Counted from the first letter of the stretch, positions 36,752 through 43,394 are shown. The stretch is 64,000 nt of DNA from Clostridioides difficile ATCC 9689 = DSM 1296 (GCF_001077535.1 NZ_CP011968.1:2480001-2544000), one strand, 5' to 3'. Translations and numbers: made by a program. The notes: generated by a model from the letters alone, not told the origin.

Positions 36752-37204
36752 TTACTCAATTTTGTAAAATACATAATAATTCTTCTTCTCACCTGCAATC
36801 TTGGTAGGTCTATTATTTTCCTCTATCCAAGTTCTCACCTTATCTATTACACTCTTTGTATATTTATTTACAGTACCAGTCCAAGAACCATTAATTTCCC
36901 AAACACCTTTAACTTCACCATCTTCTAAATCAATCTTTTTAATAATCTCACAAACTGCCATCTGAGCTGGTTTATTACTCTTAGAATATATTTTCAGTTT
37001 AGATGCTATTTGTTTTGTATCAAAATAATGTTCTTCTTCGTTTATCTCTATTGGTAAATCAATTCCTGCTTTCTTATATAATGTTTTAGCTGTTAATAGT
37101 TTTGATTTATTGTCAAAGCCTGCATCATCTAGCAATTCTTTTAACATAGATGTACTGTTATAAACCAACTGTAATTTTTCAATCTCACTTGCTTTTTCTC
37201 TCAA
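36752..37204 (-). CDS. C-terminal part of phage antirepressor, out of frame with the BRO-N gene
   Basis: 150 residues from a TTG that overlaps the stop of the BRO-N gene (TTGA). It begins with a coiled-coil (REKASEIEKLQLVYNS), then a helical DNA-binding-like segment (DTKQIASKLKIYSKSNKPA) and a C-terminal basic domain. It looks like the second domain of a phage antirepressor. There is no ribosome binding site of its own. One extra A in the A4 tract before the BRO stop would join both frames into one protein of about 270 residues, so this is probably a frameshifted gene. Confidence 0.6.
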   Translation of the reverse strand: MREKASEIEKLQLVYNSTSMLKELLDDAGFDNKSKLLTAKTLYKKAGIDLPIEINEEEHYFDTKQIASKLKIYSKSNKPAQMAVCEIIKKIDLEDGEVKGVWEINGSWTGTVNKYTKSVIDKVRTWIEENNRPTKIAGEKKNYYVFYKIE

Positions 37205-37566
37205 CTTTTCGGTATTGCATTATTATTTATGTATGCACCAGTTTGTCTTATGCTTGGTAAAACTTCATCACTTATCCAGCCTTGGAATCTCTCAGCTTCT
37301 TCTTTTCTTGATTTAAAGATTAATTTATACACTCCACTTTCAGTAAGAAAATTTTCTCCAGCATTATTAAGTTTTCGGATGTCAGTATTACTGATATCCG
37401 AATTTCTTAACTTTACAACTTGCTTTTCATTCATAAGTCTTATATTCTCATTAACATTTTTTATGTCTAAACAGTTTACTACATCTTTTGAGTTGAATAA
37501 AATTCTTCCTTCAAATTCAAATACTTCAATCTCTTTTCCTTCAAACATCATTAATTCATTTTTCAT
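37201..37566 (-). CDS. BRO-N domain phage antirepressor, probably frameshifted
   Basis: 121 residues of the BRO N-terminal fold: FEGKEIEVFEFEGRILFNSK, VVNCLDIKNVNENIRLM and the late ERFQGWISDEVLPSIRQTGAY signature. BRO-N proteins bind DNA and in phages act as antirepressors. It stops just after the signature with a TGA, while the continuing domain is in the next frame (36752-37204). ATG start after AAGGAGTG. A palindrome at 37605-37640 lies in its promoter region. Confidence 0.8.
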   Translation of the reverse strand: MKNELMMFEGKEIEVFEFEGRILFNSKDVVNCLDIKNVNENIRLMNEKQVVKLRNSDISNTDIRKLNNAGENFLTESGVYKLIFKSRKEEAERFQGWISDEVLPSIRQTGAYINNNAIPKS

Positions 37567-37604
37567 AATATTACACTCCTTAATAATTGATTTTTTTAAG
37601 GAAT

Positions 37605-37640
37605 GACATATACTATAATTGATATACGATAGTATACGTC
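37605..37640. promoter_or_regulatory. Operator-like palindrome upstream of the BRO gene
   Basis: GACATATACTAT (37605-37616) and ATAGTATACGTC (37629-37640) are complementary at 11 of 12 positions, centred about 57 bases before the BRO ATG. Probable repressor site. Confidence 0.5.
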
Positions 37641-37685
37641 ATAGGGGTTACTCAAACTTTGGTCGGTGGGAGTGACCCTTATTTT

Positions 37686-37874
37686 TTATTCCTTTTGTTC
37701 CAGTTCCTCGTCGATTTTTTCTTCTAGCCATTCTTTCTTGGTTAGATTCTTTTCCTCTAACACTTCATCAAATTTATCTAACTTTTCTTTGTCTAAAAGT
37801 ACACTAAAACCTCTTTTATCTTTTCGACGATTTTTCATATACTCTGCCCTACTTTTAGTTGCTATTTTATTCAC
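37686..37874 (-). CDS. Ribbon-helix-helix (Arc-like) phage repressor
   Basis: About 60 residues: ATKSRAEYMKNRRKDKRGFS (strand), LLDKEKLDKFDEVLEEK and TKKEWLEEKIDEELEQ (two helices), the pattern of small phage RHH repressors. A longer frame (to 37928) exists, but its extra codons run through the promoter and operator. The real start is therefore GTG at 37874, or the ATA at 37865 where relatives of this family usually have ATG-GCA-ACT. The AGAGGTG ribosome binding site overlaps the GTG and is well placed (7 bases) for the ATA. Probably binds the inverted repeat upstream. Confidence 0.65.
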   Translation of the reverse strand: MNKIATKSRAEYMKNRRKDKRGFSVLLDKEKLDKFDEVLEEKNLTKKEWLEEKIDEELEQKE

Positions 37875-37881
37875 CTCTTTT

Positions 37882-37928
37882 CTGTAACTCGTTACATTAA
37901 TAACAATATTGTAACGAGTTACAGTCAA
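37882..37928 (-). promoter_or_regulatory. Promoter overlapped by paired GTAAC-N2-GTTAC operators
   Basis: On the minus strand TTGACT (37928-37923), 17-base spacer, TGTTAT (37905-37900). A perfect 15-bp inverted repeat (CTGTAACTCGTTACA at 37882-37896, complement at 37910-37924) covers the spacer and the transcription start. Each arm is itself a near-palindrome GTAAC-TC-GTTAC. Strong candidate for autoregulation by the RHH protein. Confidence 0.75.
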
Positions 37929-37986
37929 TAGGTTTTTACTAACTTTTTCTAATTATTTTACCCAACCGACCAATTTTGAGCAGAAT

Positions 37987-38015
37987 AAAAGCACCTACAT
38001 ATTTGTAAGTGCTTT
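37987..38015. repeat. GCACCTACAT hairpin repeat, copy 2
   Basis: AAAAGCACCTACA...TGTAAGTGCTTT hairpin, lying just past the trailer end of the CRISPR array. On the plus strand it is followed by a T-rich tail. Member of the family at 36499, 38744, 39691 and 40215. Confidence 0.65.
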
Positions 38016-38029
38016 CTTTGTTTATTTAA

Positions 38030-38515
38030 TTTTGAATCCACATAGTTAATCTAAAACACAATTATTAATTGTTTTATTATTGAAATCACAGCAATTTACA
38101 TTCCATATAGTTAATCTAAAATGTACCCTGCTAAATTTAATTTATACCGTTGTAGCCGATTTACATTCCATATAGTTAATCTAAAACAAGCATATACACA
38201 TGTCAGAAGATATTTATAAAAGGATTTTACATTCCATATAGTTAATCTAAAACAAGACTTAACACAGTAACTAAACTGTACATAATTGGTTTTACATTCC
38301 ATATAGTTAATCTAAAACGATATAATAATGAAACCTTTTTTTAAACTTATTTTCTTTTTTACATTCCATATAGTTAATCTAAAACGACAGCGAACAAGAG
38401 GTTTGGGAGGATGAAAAAAGTTTTTACATTCCATATAGTTAATCTAAAACAAATTTTGTAGTAAATTTCTTCATAGCGTCAAAAATTTTTACATTCCATA
38501 TAGTTAATCTAAAAC
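38030..38515 (-). CRISPR. CRISPR array, 8 repeats and 7 spacers, no cas genes nearby
   Basis: A 28-bp repeat (minus strand: starts GTTTTAGATT, ends GGAATGTAAA) occurs at 38030, 38095, 38160, 38226, 38291, 38358, 38423 and 38488. Spacers are 37, 37, 38, 37, 39, 37 and 37 bp and all different. The leftmost unit (38030-38057) has several changes and the second has one end change (T for C), as at a trailer end. The array is therefore read on the minus strand from a leader at its right. The repeat resembles the type I-B repeats of C. difficile. No cas gene lies in the window, so it must depend on Cas proteins encoded elsewhere. Confidence 0.97.
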
Positions 38516-38720
38516 CCCAAAATAAACTTAGCATTTCCAATACCTACATATATACAATACTCTTAAAATTGCAGTGAGGGGGCAATAGTGCAATTGATAA
38601 CACTTATCACGCACCCTCAACATCTTAGATTTCAAGTATTAAGCCCTACTTTGTAACAAATATCGCACACTGCAAAACTTCTATATTTTTATTATATCAT
38701 AAAATCTAAACTATAAAATT
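38516..38720 (-). promoter_or_regulatory. CRISPR leader
   Basis: About 200 bases directly next to the intact end of the array. It has a TATAAT -10 box on the minus strand (38691-38696), a G/C-richer block unlike the surroundings, and an inverted pair TTGCAGTG (38569-38576) / CACTGCAA (38668-38675). No open frame. Confidence 0.65.
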
Positions 38721-38743
38721 AAAATGGAATACTTTGTAAATTT

Positions 38744-38771
38744 AAAAGCACCTACATACCTGTAAGTGCTT
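38744..38771. repeat. GCACCTACAT hairpin repeat, copy 3
   Basis: AAAAGCACCTACATA...TGTAAGTGCTT, located just after the end of the SHOCT-protein gene (minus strand), where a terminator is expected. Confidence 0.6.
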
Positions 38772-38820
38772 ACTATATTATCTATTCTAATAATTCTTTT
38801 TTCTTTTTATTATATTCTTC

Positions 38821-39657
38821 CTATGTAATTGCTCCTGAATCTAGCAACTCTTTTAGTTTCTTTATTCTATCTAGTGGGTCAACCACTCTGTTTTGAATGT
38901 AGTTATTATAACTGTTTTTTTCTTGTTCTATTTTCTCTTGTTCTCGCTTCTCTTCTTCTTCGGTTTTAAGTTCAAACTCATTGAATTCTAAATTTTCAAC
39001 ATTATCTACATTATTTTGTATGTTTCTAAAATAATCAATATAAACAGAATTATATATACCGCCGTCATCTTTTGAATGAAACTTAAAGTACGCCTTGCTT
39101 ATTTTAATTTTTTTAAGATCATTAGCAATTTCTTTTACAAATTTTTTACATTCTTCAGAATTACTAAATTTTTCATTTTGTACAGTTAAATCAAAATACA
39201 TACTATATCTTTTAAATTTTCCTACTTTTAATTCATATTTCTTCCCCTTATATTCTTGAGGTACTAAAGCCTCTAGCTTAACTTTTAAATCATTTTCTGA
39301 TATTTCCATTCCATGTTTTTCAATATATCTTTCTTTGTCTACTTCTTCTTGTATTCTTCTTCTTTCCATTTCTTTTTCTCTTTCTACAGTTTCTCTTTGT
39401 GCCTTAACAGTCTCAACTTTATTATCTGCTATCAAGGATTTATCTTCCCAAGTTGCACAAAGATAAATTGAATAAGTGAAAAAAAGAACTGACACAAGAC
39501 CCATAACTATTTTCTTTTCTATAAAAGAATATATAATCAACAAAAAAGCTATCATAACTAAAATATATTGCATAGAAGAAACAGCTATTATAAGTAATAC
39601 TATTGTTATTATTGGTACTAATATCCACATTATAAAATTCCCCCACAAATTACTCAT
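38821..39657 (-). CDS. Membrane protein with SHOCT domain truncated by an in-frame TAG
   Basis: 278 residues: three or four N-terminal helices (about 1-75), a charged coiled-coil (TVKAQRETVEREKEMERRR), a middle domain of unknown type (about 120-215), and a C-terminal SHOCT motif DPLDRIKKLKELLDSGAIT. The frame then meets TAG (38821-38823), yet continues for 12 more residues, EEYNKKKKELLE, to a second stop at 38782. That is exactly the missing half of a SHOCT domain, so the TAG is a recent nonsense mutation. I start at the ATG at 39657 (MSNLWGNF); the longer frame from 39705 runs through a hairpin repeat and a TATAAT box. Confidence 0.75.
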   Translation of the reverse strand: MSNLWGNFIMWILVPIITIVLLIIAVSSMQYILVMIAFLLIIYSFIEKKIVMGLVSVLFFTYSIYLCATWEDKSLIADNKVETVKAQRETVEREKEMERRRIQEEVDKERYIEKHGMEISENDLKVKLEALVPQEYKGKKYELKVGKFKRYSMYFDLTVQNEKFSNSEECKKFVKEIANDLKKIKISKAYFKFHSKDDGGIYNSVYIDYFRNIQNNVDNVENLEFNEFELKTEEEEKREQEKIEQEKNSYNNYIQNRVVDPLDRIKKLKELLDSGAIT

Positions 39658-39690
39658 CTCACTCAATATTATAGCATAATTTGGCAAAAC

Positions 39691-39720
39691 AAAAGCACCT
39701 ACCATTTAAGTAAGTACTTT
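39691..39720. repeat. GCACCTACAT hairpin repeat, copy 4 (diverged)
   Basis: AAAAGCACCTACCATTTAAG followed by TAAGTACTTT: the same hairpin with changes in the loop and right arm. It lies upstream of the SHOCT gene. Confidence 0.5.
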
Positions 39721-39836
39721 CTTATTTACAATTAAATTTATTCATCTAGTTAGATTCATCATCATTGTGTATAAAAAATTTCATATTTTTATTGACTATA
39801 AAAAATATTATATGCAATATTTTTTCTAATTTGTGG

Positions 39837-39969
39837 TATAATAAAAACAAGAAGAACTACAATCTATTTGCGGTAGAGTGAAGTTCTATAACTGAAAGTT
39901 ATTTTTTACGATGATATTTAAAATTTATATCAATCTTTAAGTCACTCTTTGCGGTAGAGTGGCTTTTTA
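39837..39969 (+). ncRNA. Antisense antitoxin RNA of a type I toxin-antitoxin system
   Basis: An extended -10 promoter (TG-N-TATAAT, 39834-39842) predicts transcription from about 39849. A terminator stem AAGTCACTCT (39939-39948) / AGAGTGGCTT (39956-39965) with T5 ends it near 39969. The RNA is about 120 bases and covers the last third of the toxin gene on the other strand. This fits the RCd antitoxins found next to C. difficile CRISPR arrays. Coordinates include the -10 box. Confidence 0.8.
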
Positions 39970-40051
39970 CTTTTTTGATTAACTTGCTAATCAAATAAAC
40001 TATGTAACTAGCTGTTACACTAGCTAACACATTAAATAAAAAATTATCCAT
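39899..40051 (-). CDS. Type I toxin, small membrane peptide (50 residues)
   Basis: 50 residues: MDNFLFNVLASVTASYIVYL, then ISKLIKKVKSHSTAK and a basic end FKYHRKK. One N-terminal membrane helix followed by a Lys-rich tail is the pattern of the C. difficile type I toxins (CD0956.2/CD2517.1 group), which kill or arrest cells when freed from their antisense RNA. Ribosome binding site GGGAGG (40061-40066), 9 bases from the ATG. Its promoter has a TATAAT at 40146-40151, giving a leader of about 90 bases. The antisense RNA overlaps the 3' part. Located 1.4 kb from the CRISPR leader. Confidence 0.88.
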   Translation of the reverse strand: MDNFLFNVLASVTASYIVYLISKLIKKVKSHSTAKSDLKIDINFKYHRKK

Positions 40052-40060
40052 GTATATTCA

Positions 40061-40083
40061 CCTCCCTTCTTATCGTTGGGAGG
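40061..40083 (-). promoter_or_regulatory. Leader hairpin that hides the toxin ribosome binding site
   Basis: In the toxin mRNA CCTCCC (plus coordinates 40078-40083) pairs perfectly with the Shine-Dalgarno GGGAGG (40061-40066) across an 11-base loop. Folding would block translation until opened. Confidence 0.6.
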
Positions 40084-40145
40084 ATAATTTTTTAATACAT
40101 GAACTCCACTCTATAAATTGTAGATTACATCTTCTTGCTACAATT

Positions 40146-40154
40146 ATTATAACA
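40146..40154 (-). promoter_or_regulatory. Extended -10 promoter of the toxin gene
   Basis: TGTTATAAT on the minus strand (TG-N-TATAAT), about 95 bases before the toxin ATG. It has the same promoter type as the antisense RNA. Confidence 0.55.
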
Positions 40155-40214
40155 TATAATTCTTACATATTTTTCCTATATCTTACTTTTTATTTTATTT
40201 TCTATTTTTTCAAT

Positions 40215-40244
40215 AAAAAGCACCTACATATTTGTAAGTGCTTT
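40215..40244. repeat. GCACCTACAT hairpin repeat, copy 5
   Basis: AAAAAGCACCTACATA then TTTGTAAGTGCTTT, nearly identical to copy 2. It lies between the toxin locus and the DUF6054 gene. Confidence 0.65.
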
Positions 40245-40324
40245 CTATGTTTATTTAGTTTTATTGATTACTTAATAGGTTAGTACAAATTCCATACCAA
40301 CCTAAGAATATCTACATAAAATAA

Positions 40325-40657
40325 TTAAATAATATAATCAATAAGTATTTTTTTTACTCTTTTAATCAAATTATTACCTGTTCCCCAATCAATCTGAAAT
40401 AGTCCAATTGCACTACCAGTTGAGGTAATTTTAACAAGTGTTTTTCCTGTAGTATTTTCACAAATCACTACCAAACCTGCATCACTATTGCTTCTTGCAT
40501 AATATTTTTCAAAGATTGTAACTATTATAGACTTATTATTTTCTAGGTTATAAATATCAACAGAAACTAAATCTGCTTCCAAATTTTTTTCTACCATTTT
40601 CTGTGCTTCTAGTGGTGTCATCTTTACACTAAATACATCTCTTGCCATATCATTCAT
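40325..40657 (-). CDS. DUF6054-like protein
   Basis: About 110 residues. The pattern KYYARSNSDAGLVVICENTTGKTLV followed by GSAIGLFQIDWGTGNN fits small proteins now grouped as DUF6054; the function is unknown. The N-terminus (FSVKMTPLEAQKMV) is helical and the rest mostly strands. Start ATG at 40657 or 40648; AGGATG lies just upstream of both. It probably forms a unit with the small membrane protein 24 bases upstream. Confidence 0.6.
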   Translation of the reverse strand: MNDMARDVFSVKMTPLEAQKMVEKNLEADLVSVDIYNLENNKSIIVTIFEKYYARSNSDAGLVVICENTTGKTLVKITSTGSAIGLFQIDWGTGNNLIKRVKKILIDYII

Positions 40658-40683
40658 CACATCCTAAATAAAAATATACTTTT

Positions 40684-40938
40684 TTAGTATTTTCTGACAC
40701 TTTTATCAAACAGTATTCCTATTCCTCCTAGTAAAACCAGTATAGAACCAAAATTTCTATATTGTGAAATAGATTGTTCTAAATATATGTTGTATTGTTC
40801 GGTAGCTATTGACCCACCATTTTGTTTTATAATACAATCCATATTAAATTGACCTAGACCTATACAGCAAAATAACACTATTATTCCAATTACAAAAGCA
40901 AATATACATATTGTAAGTTTAATATCTTTATTTTCCAC
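40684..40938 (-). CDS. Small two-helix membrane protein
   Basis: 84 residues with two membrane helices (LTICIFAFVIGIIVLFCCIG and a second near the C-terminus, FGSILVLLGGIGILF). Encoded just upstream of the DUF6054-like gene on the same strand. The only start in frame is a GTG that touches the GAGGGG ribosome binding site, so the precise start is doubtful. No family recognised. Confidence 0.5.
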   Translation of the reverse strand: MENKDIKLTICIFAFVIGIIVLFCCIGLGQFNMDCIIKQNGGSIATEQYNIYLEQSISQYRNFGSILVLLGGIGILFDKSVRKY

Positions 40939-41078
40939 CCCTCATAATTTAGATTTATTTGTTGTTTTTTACTTGGTGATATATTATCTACATTATACTA
41001 TACAACATATATATCCATCTATTTCCAAATTTGTAACATTTTCATATATTAGCAATGTAACTATTTTAACTTTAAATT

Positions 41079-41250
41079 CTACCTTCTTCTACCTCTCTTT
41101 TTCTCTCTTTCAGCTTCTTTCATTGTTTCTTCTTCATCTTCAATTTTAATAAGTATTGAGTCGGCTGCTAATGCTCTCTAATTAACTTCTAAATTCATAT
41201 ATTCACTAGGTTTCCACTTTAGCTTTTGAATACAATAATGAGTAATACTA
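41079..41250 (-). pseudogene. Phage protein remnant with internal stop, cut by the IS605-type end
   Basis: Read on the minus strand from the IS end, the frame gives THYCIQKLKWKPSEYMNLEV, one residue, then TAG, and continues RALAADSILIKIEDEEETMK to a basic C-terminus at 41079. The pattern resembles small phage tail-assembly-type proteins. Both the missing start and the internal TAG show decay. Confidence 0.5.
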
Positions 41251-41395
41251 GCCTGAACCTCCCATGACTAAAGTCACAGGTTTCCTGCTTCACAGAATTT
41301 TGCATACTAACATATGTCTTACTAATTCTCCACAGGCTATCCCCGTAGTTCCTACGGTTCTTACATACGTTATTTATTTTGAATTGTTATTAGTC
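41251..41395 (-). ncRNA. TnpB-associated omega RNA and IS right end
   Basis: Downstream of the tnpB stop the minus strand carries GAACCGTAGGAACTACGGGG (a hairpin), GCCTGTGG, a stem GCAGG...CCTGT, and the terminal GTGACTTTAGTCATGGGAGG with GGTTCAGGC. This is the typical scaffold RNA and right end of IS605/IS1341-type elements. The adjacent bases to the left (TAGTATTACTCATTATTG) would be the guide. Confidence 0.75.
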
Positions 41396-41905
41396 TTAAT
41401 CCTTCTTTTAATATATTTATACTTGCATTTATATCTCTATCGTGAGTTTCATTACAACTAGGATAAATCCATTCTCTTATATTTAAGTCCTTCACTTCCT
41501 CGTTTTTATACCCACATTTATTGCATATTTGTGAACTTGCAAAGAATTTACCCACCTTTACAATTTGTCTACCATGCCAATTAGCCTTGTATTCTAATTG
41601 ACGAATAAACTCTGACCATGACACATCAGAAATTGAGCGAGATAGTTTACGATTCCTAATCATATTCTTTACTTGTAAATCTTCTATGCAAATAATATCG
41701 TTCTCTTTTATTAATTTAGTAGATAGTTTTTGTAGAAAATCATTTCTTTGATTAGCTATATGTTCTTGAAGTCTTGCAACTTTTAATCTTGCTTTATTTC
41801 TATTTAAACTACCGATTGTTTTTCTTGATAATTCTCTTTGTAATTTAGCAAGTTTGTTTAATGACTTCTTAAGATTTGAGATAAATTGAGGTTTATTTGA
41901 ATAAA
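41370..41905 (-). pseudogene. tnpB (IS605/IS1341 type), 5'-truncated
   Basis: The frame is open from about 41905 to 41370 and encodes the C-terminal part of Tnp[28 protein letters not shown] (the RuvC-II Glu), CNKCGYKN and [11 protein letters not shown] (the RuvC-III Asp). The N-terminal half with the RuvC-I Asp is missing, because the frame runs into the segmental repeat at 41867. In the zinc ribbon the second knuckle reads WIYPSC where CPxC is normal, so one zinc Cys is lost. Not expected to be an active nuclease. Confidence 0.8.
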
Positions 41906-42107
41906 TTGATTTGAATTATGTTATTTTCAGATTACTTTTATTTAAGTATTTTGATTGGATTCAGCTGAATTAATGTATATTAATTCTTATTGAACAGTTT
42001 TTATTTTTATACATTCTATCTACTATATACTATACATATTCTATTAAAATTTATATAAATAAAATACAAACTTATTTCATTTTCTTAACATGTTCAGAAT
42101 AATAAAC

Positions 42108-42149
42108 AAAATGAAGGTAGAAAAAGTTATAATTTCATACCTTCATTTT
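42108..42149 (-). terminator. Terminator hairpin of the decayed blaI copy
   Basis: AAAATGAAGGTA / TACCTTCATTTT, identical to 33403-33444. Confidence 0.55.
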
Positions 42150-42180
42150 ATTTATTATGTATCAATTTGTCATTTTCTTA

Positions 42181-42551
42181 TTTCAAATTCTTAAAATATT
42201 CTTCTAATAAATTTAAAATATCACCATCTACTTCATCATCCTTACTACATAGTGCTGACATTAAACTTAATATTGAATTTTTATGTGTATTCTTTAAAAA
42301 TTCTTTTGTTTAAAATCTCTGATATTATTTTTTTTACTAATACATTATAGTGTGTACACTTATCTATTTTCTCCGCTTCTAAAAACTCTCTTCTTTAGTA
42401 ATCTTTTTAATACTGTAAATATAGTTGTATCTTTCCATTCATATTTTTGTTCCATAGACTTGGTGATTTCTCTTGATATTAATACCTTTTCTGATTCCCA
42501 AATATATCTCATAACTTTTAATTCCGCTTCTGGTAATTTACTAATTTTCAT
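42181..42551 (-). pseudogene. Decayed blaI-like gene (copy B)
   Basis: The first 50 or so codons match the intact gene at 33473-33847 (MKISKLPEAELKVMRYIWES). A frameshift in the LKRL segment and stops in the second half then break it. Clearly a pseudogene of the same repressor. Confidence 0.8.
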
Positions 42552-42655
42552 AGTATACATTCCTTTACCAATTTATGTATATGTTAAATTCTGTATCAAT
42601 AAAGTTTTACAAACAAAAGAATTAAGGTAAATAATTACATTCGATTTTTACTATA

Positions 42656-43030
42656 TCATTCTTTTAAGTTTCTATAATACTCATCTAATAGGTCTAACTT
42701 CTCTTTACTTACATTTTTATGTGTAGTGGTAAGTGAACGCATTATTTTTATGCTTTTACTAGATTTTAGTACCTTTTTCTTAAAAGTATAATATTCTTTA
42801 CTATCTATTATTTTATAATGAGATTGAGAATTTATAATATATCTAGCCAAATACCTTTTAGCAACTAGCCTTTTTAGTAGTATTTTTATTGTACTTTTAT
42901 GCCATCCATAAATCTGTTTTATTTCTTTTACAATTTCTTTTTTAGGCATTAGAGTGTCTTTTTTCCATAAATACTCCATTACTATTAATTCTGCTCTTAA
43001 TAATTTTTCTATTAATATTTCTTCTTTCAA
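42656..43030 (-). CDS. BlaI-family repressor paralogue
   Basis: 124 residues with the BlaI/MecI winged-helix pattern: LLRAELIVMEYLWKKDTLMPKKEIVKEIKQ, then TIKILLKRLVAKRYLARY and a basic C-terminal part ending LLDEYYRNLKE. TTG start behind AAGGAAGTG. Only its last codons survive in copy A near 33950-33985. No BlaR1-like partner is nearby. It is more basic than the other BlaI-like protein, and target genes are unknown; the pilin gene lies 0.8 kb away on the opposite strand. Confidence 0.75.
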   Translation of the reverse strand: MKEEILIEKLLRAELIVMEYLWKKDTLMPKKEIVKEIKQIYGWHKSTIKILLKRLVAKRYLARYIINSQSHYKIIDSKEYYTFKKKVLKSSKSIKIMRSLTTTHKNVSKEKLDLLDEYYRNLKE

Positions 43031-43248
43031 TTTATGTCACTTCCTTAATTCTTCTAACTTAAGTTAATAATAGGAGCTTTTTAAGACAAAAACTAGAGGT
43101 AAGTTTTACCAAATATTCTACATATTTAGTCTGTTTTTTTGAATGTAAAATAATATTCATATGTATAAATTTGTTTAATTTACAAACAATGCTACCAAAC
43201 AATAAATAGCTCTATTGTATTATTTTAGTTGTAGAATAGCACTAAATC
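43031..43248. other. Divergent region between the BlaI paralogue and the riboswitch relic
   Basis: AT-rich region of about 220 bases that should hold the promoter of the BlaI paralogue and of the pilA3 leader. No gene seen. Confidence 0.4.
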
Positions 43249-43335
43249 GTTAGAATCAAAGAGATTTAGTAGCACAAAGCTATATAGGCTAATGCTTATA
43301 AAATAAATTATAAGTTATGTTAACAAGTTACTAAA
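43249..43335 (+). ncRNA. Degenerate c-di-GMP-I riboswitch relic
   Basis: Aligned to the intact aptamer at 46451-46527, the core GACGCAAAGC has become TAGCACAAAGC, and the 3' motif TCAGCCAGTTGCC has become TTAACAAGTTACTA. The loop GCTTATAAAATAA is kept. Conserved binding-core bases are lost, so ligand binding is doubtful. Confidence 0.6.
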
Positions 43336-43394
43336 AGCATATTTTATTTTTGTTTTTATGAAAGTTTTTTAGGTATGTAATAATATATATCTTT

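Larger units (their letters stand above)
41867..42693. repeat. Segmental repeat, copy B part 1
   Basis: Matches copy A (33040-33985) except for the 122-bp insertion found only there. Here the first blaI-like gene is broken and the second one (42656-43030) is complete, the reverse of copy A. Confidence 0.8.

Noticed and set aside
37647-37682. GGGTTACTC...GAGTGACCC hairpin as terminator of the RHH gene
   Set aside because: Its T-run is on the plus strand, while the gene is on the minus strand; role unclear.
38111-38302. 63-codon open frame on the minus strand across the CRISPR array
   Set aside because: It is a translation of three repeats and spacers; it has no ribosome binding site and repeats the same peptide with each CRISPR unit.
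39440-39646. 68-codon frame inside the SHOCT-protein gene
   Set aside because: Alternative frame through the membrane-helix coding part; no ribosome binding site.
41264-41461. 65-codon plus-strand frame at the IS end
   Set aside because: It runs opposite the omega RNA and tnpB end; no start signal and no recognisable product.
33473-43030. BlaI-like genes as part of a beta-lactam resistance operon
   Set aside because: No BlaR1-type sensor protease or beta-lactamase is encoded in the window; the family also controls unrelated genes.
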